Assembly: GCA_017303565.1 (NCBI GenBank)
Contig: JAFLCM010000139.1
Coordinates: 1 to 6,622, forward strand
DNA: 6,622 nt
Direction: 5' to 3'
Origin: Planctomycetota bacterium
Lineage (GTDB): Bacteria > Planctomycetota > Phycisphaerae > Phycisphaerales > UBA1924
Shown: in pieces, positions 4,817 to 6,622 of the stretch
How positions within the stretch are numbered: the stretch's first letter is position 1
How the letters are laid out: every line of letters starts with the position of its first letter
Made by a program: the position numbers and the translations under genes
The notes under the pieces: generated by a model
Told to the model about the DNA's origin: nothing
Seen by the model: the letters and a program-made list of their open reading frames with translations, nothing else
Database searches by the model: none

Positions 4817-5653
4817 TCAGGCGCGGCGGCGGCGGAGACCGGTCAGGCCGGCGAGGCCGAGCAGGCCCGCGGCGCCGGGGGTCGGGGCGACCAGGAAGGA
4901 CGACTGGATGGTCACGGACGCGCCGGGGGCGAGGCCGCTGACATCCCACTGGAAGGCACCGGCGTTGTCACCGGCGGCGGCCGAGGCGGTGTTGTTGAGG
5001 TTGGTGAGACCGCCGCCGGTGAGCAGGTTGCGGATCGTGGACGAGCCGCCGACCTGGTAGCGGCTGGCGCCGAAGCCCTGGGCCTTGGCGAAGAAGCCGG
5101 TGGCGGTGTCGGTCTGGGTGTACTCGACGGCGGAGGTGTTGTTCACGGTGACCGCATCGCTGCCGGTGGTGCCGGAGACGTCGAAGTCATGGCCGTTGAA
5201 GATGGACCAGTTGGTGGGGGCGGTGTTGGTGGAGGCGGCGGTGAAGACGAGGGTGGCGTCCATCTTGGCGTGGCCGGTGACGGGGCCGTCGGTGATGACC
5301 ATGGTCAGGACCGCGTCGAAGCGGGTCGAGCCCAGCGAGCCGGGGCCGTTGTTGGACCAGGTGAAGGTGACGGTGTTGCCGGCCTGGACCACCGTGGGGG
5401 AGGTCAGGTTGGAGAACGACTGGATGCCGGTGGAGCCGGCGCTGAGGGCGCGGTAGGACCAGTTGTAATAGAACAGGTGGTCGGTGCTGGTGCCGCCCTC
5501 GGGACGGAAGTCCGCGGTCGAGAGGGTGCTGTTGGGGAAGTTCGGGGTGTTGCTGCTGGTCATGGTCGCGTTGCCGTCGGTGATGGTGAACGCACCGAAG
5601 GCGGTGGACGACGCAGCGGCGATAGCCAGGGCGGACAGGGCGAAGCTCTTCAT
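4817..5653 (-). CDS. Exported PEP-CTERM-type protein of unknown function
   Basis: This is a 278-residue exported protein. It opens with a Sec signal peptide, MKSFALSALAIAAASSTAFG, with likely cleavage before or near AFTITDG. The mature body is rich in Ser, Thr, Asn and Gly with regular beta-strand patterns (for example NTVTFTWSNN, FDAVLTMVITDG, GASVTIQSSF), typical of secreted beta-sandwich proteins, and has no catalytic motif that I recognise. The C-terminus has the tripartite sorting-signal layout: the short motif APTPG, a hydrophobic stretch (AAGLLGLAGLTGL) and an RRRR cluster. In families of this layout an exosortase recognises and cleaves the tail, and the protein goes to the cell surface or outside; no exosortase gene is in view. 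ATG 5653 is chosen over an upstream in-frame ATG (5695) because it starts the signal peptide and has GAGGA 7 nt before it. A strong terminator follows. Confidence 0.87.
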   Translation of the reverse strand: MKSFALSALAIAAASSTAFGAFTITDGNATMTSSNTPNFPNSTLSTADFRPEGGTSTDHLFYYNWSYRALSAGSTGIQSFSNLTSPTVVQAGNTVTFTWSNNGPGSLGSTRFDAVLTMVITDGPVTGHAKMDATLVFTAASTNTAPTNWSIFNGHDFDVSGTTGSDAVTVNNTSAVEYTQTDTATGFFAKAQGFGASRYQVGGSSTIRNLLTGGGLTNLNNTASAAAGDNAGAFQWDVSGLAPGASVTIQSSFLVAPTPGAAGLLGLAGLTGLRRRRA

Positions 5654-5687
5654 TGTCTCTTCCTCTTCTTCGAACGGTTCGACGCCA

Positions 5688-5703
5688 GGCCCCATCGGGG
5701 GCC
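5688..5703 (-). promoter_or_regulatory. Leader hairpin of the exported-protein gene
   Basis: GGCCCC (5688-5693) pairs with GGGGCC (5698-5703) around a 4-nt loop, ending 22 bp upstream of the GAGGA ribosome binding site. A second small palindrome (CGAAC/GTTCG, 5671-5681) lies between. Both could affect mRNA stability or translation. This is inference from position only. Confidence 0.3.
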
Positions 5704-5802
5704 GGTCGGCACAGGTTGCTCAACGGGGTGACGAATCCGCTGGGCGCAGACGGCGAGCGCAGGCGTCGCGGGATGACCGCGCGGGCCGGGGCCAGACGTA
5801 GG

Positions 5803-5820
5803 GGTTCGGACCTTGGAACC
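5803..5820. repeat. Short inverted repeat in the leader region
   Basis: GGTTC (5803-5807) pairs with GAACC (5816-5820) around an 8-nt loop. The stem is only 5 bp and may be a chance occurrence in this GC-rich DNA. Confidence 0.25.
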
Positions 5821-5897
5821 GAGTCGGCGGAGTTGGAAAGGTGACGTGTCTCTTCCACTCGCCGAAGCCGCGGCGCTGCCCTTGCCGCGACGCCGGG

Positions 5898-5925
5898 AAT
5901 CTATCGAGACATCCAAAAACGTCAA
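5898..5925 (-). promoter_or_regulatory. Candidate promoter for the exported-protein gene
   Basis: On the minus strand TTGACG (5925-5920) is followed after 16 bases by TAGATT (5903-5898). Matches to the sigma-70 consensus are 5 of 6 and 4 of 6. It lies at the edge of the AT-richer island, as promoters in GC-rich genomes often do. If used, the leader before ATG 5653 would be about 235-240 nt long. Confidence 0.45.
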
Positions 5926-6095
5926 TACATGCAAGCGGTTTCGGTTGCAGAAAATCTCACATGTCCCAGAGGTGAATCGCTGCACCGAGATGGGCAACAG
6001 AATAAAACAAGACCGCAATGGCTGAAATGGAAATAAACGAAGGCAAATGAACCCGTGGTCGCCGAACAACAGCGGGCATCGGTATCGGCTATTGG

Positions 6096-6622
6096 CTAGC
6101 GCACCCGGGGTTCGTCGGCGTCGTCATCCGCCCCATCGGGCTCGTCGTCGTCCAGGCCTTCGAGAACGAACGAGTCGGCGTCGTTCTCGCCCAGCCCGGG
6201 CGCGTCGTCGCTCATGAGTTCGTCGATGAGGCGGTCGTCGGCGTTGGGGTCGGCGTCGGCGGGGGCCTCGACGCGCTCGCCGTGGGACCCGATGCGGTGG
6301 CGCCCGCTGAGGAGGTCCTTCAGTTCGGCGCGGCGGCGCTCGCGGATGATGAGTCGGATCGGCACCTCGCGGAAGGGCAGTTCCTCGCGGAAGCGGTTCA
6401 TCATGTACCGCTCGTATTCCTGCGTGAACATCTCCGGGTGGTTGACGACCAGGACGATGGTGGGCGGGGCGACCTCGACCTGCGAGACGTACAGCACCTT
6501 CACGCGGGAGCCGAGGCGGCTGCTGGGCCCGCGCCGGGTGAGGATCGAGCGGACCACGTCATTGAGTTTACTGGTCGTGACGCGCTGGCGGGCCTGGGCG
6601 TTGAGTTCGAAGGCAAGCGAAA
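6096..6622 (-). CDS. der: Ribosome-assembly GTPase Der, C-terminal part
   Basis: The frame enters from the right edge and stops at 6096, showing the last 174 residues. Der (EngA) is a cytoplasmic GTPase with two G domains that helps mature the 50S ribosomal subunit. Only the end of the second G domain region and the C-terminal KH-like domain are visible here. Supporting segments are the helix with TTSKLNDVVRSILTRR, the strand RVKVLYVSQVEVAPPTIVLV, and NHPEMF followed by YERYMMNRFREELPFREVPI and RLIIRERRR. These match the family order (start of the KH domain, PPTIVLFVN-type strand, R-x-L-x-N-x-[IL]-R helix, PIR-[IL] strand). After the KH domain there is an unusual tail of about 75 residues. 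Its last 58 contain about 23 Asp or Glu, ending DEPRVR. The G1-G5 motifs lie outside the window. Confidence 0.93.
   Translation of the reverse strand, partial: SLAFELNAQARQRVTTSKLNDVVRSILTRRGPSSRLGSRVKVLYVSQVEVAPPTIVLVVNHPEMFTQEYERYMMNRFREELPFREVPIRLIIRERRRAELKDLLSGRHRIGSHGERVEAPADADPNADDRLIDELMSDDAPGLGENDADSFVLEGLDDDEPDGADDDADEPRVR

Larger units (their letters stand above)
5654..6095. other. Intergenic region upstream of the exported-protein gene
   Basis: No gene is seen in these 442 bp. The left half (to about 5890) is GC-rich and would be the leader of the minus-strand gene, with hairpins at 5688-5703 and 5803-5820. The right part (about 5895-6070) is clearly AT-richer than the surrounding genome and contains a candidate promoter. 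I found no convincing terminator for the Der gene, which ends at 6096. Confidence 0.55.

Noticed and set aside
4272..5060. Plus-strand open frame after mraZ
   Set aside because: It runs straight through a strong terminator and into the antisense of the exported-protein gene, with no family resemblance.

Overview
The window reads as chromosomal DNA of a GC-rich bacterium, most likely a planctomycete of the Phycisphaerae type. This is an inference from three things: strong G/C bias at third codon positions, a secreted protein ending in a PEP-CTERM-like tail (PTPGAAGLLGLAGLTGL followed by four arginines), and an mraZ gene that stands alone instead of heading a division and cell-wall cluster. No mobile element, CRISPR array, rRNA or tRNA was found.

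Layout, left to right. Bases 1-205 hold the start of a minus-strand gene (possible GAF-domain protein) that leaves the window. Bases 206-888 form a long gene-free stretch with strong inverted repeats, a tandemly duplicated small stem-loop and a possible minus-strand promoter at its right end. Bases 889-2733 (minus) encode a class II-amidotransferase asparagine synthase. Bases 2797-3402 (minus) encode a flavin-reductase-like FMN-binding protein, 63 bp upstream of the synthase and probably co-transcribed with it. A divergent intergenic region follows, carrying two perfect 10-bp MraZ-box repeats in front of mraZ (3666-4118, plus, TTG start).

Bases 4119-4816 contain no convincing gene. They hold several hairpins, a 16-bp perfect palindrome in a GA-rich tract, and two facing Rho-independent terminators: one for a plus-strand transcript (4686-4721) and one for the minus-strand gene to its right (4759-4786). 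Bases 4817-5653 (minus) encode the exported PEP-CTERM-type protein. Bases 5654-6095 are its presumed leader and promoter region, with an AT-richer island. Bases 6096-6622 (minus) are the C-terminal part of the ribosome-assembly GTPase Der, with an unusual acidic tail.

The genes do not form one obvious pathway. The clearest regulatory reading is that MraZ represses its own promoter. The least explained parts are the two structured gene-free regions (206-888 and 4119-4722). The second ends in a strong terminator 570 bp past the mraZ stop, so it is either a long mraZ 3' UTR or a non-coding RNA.
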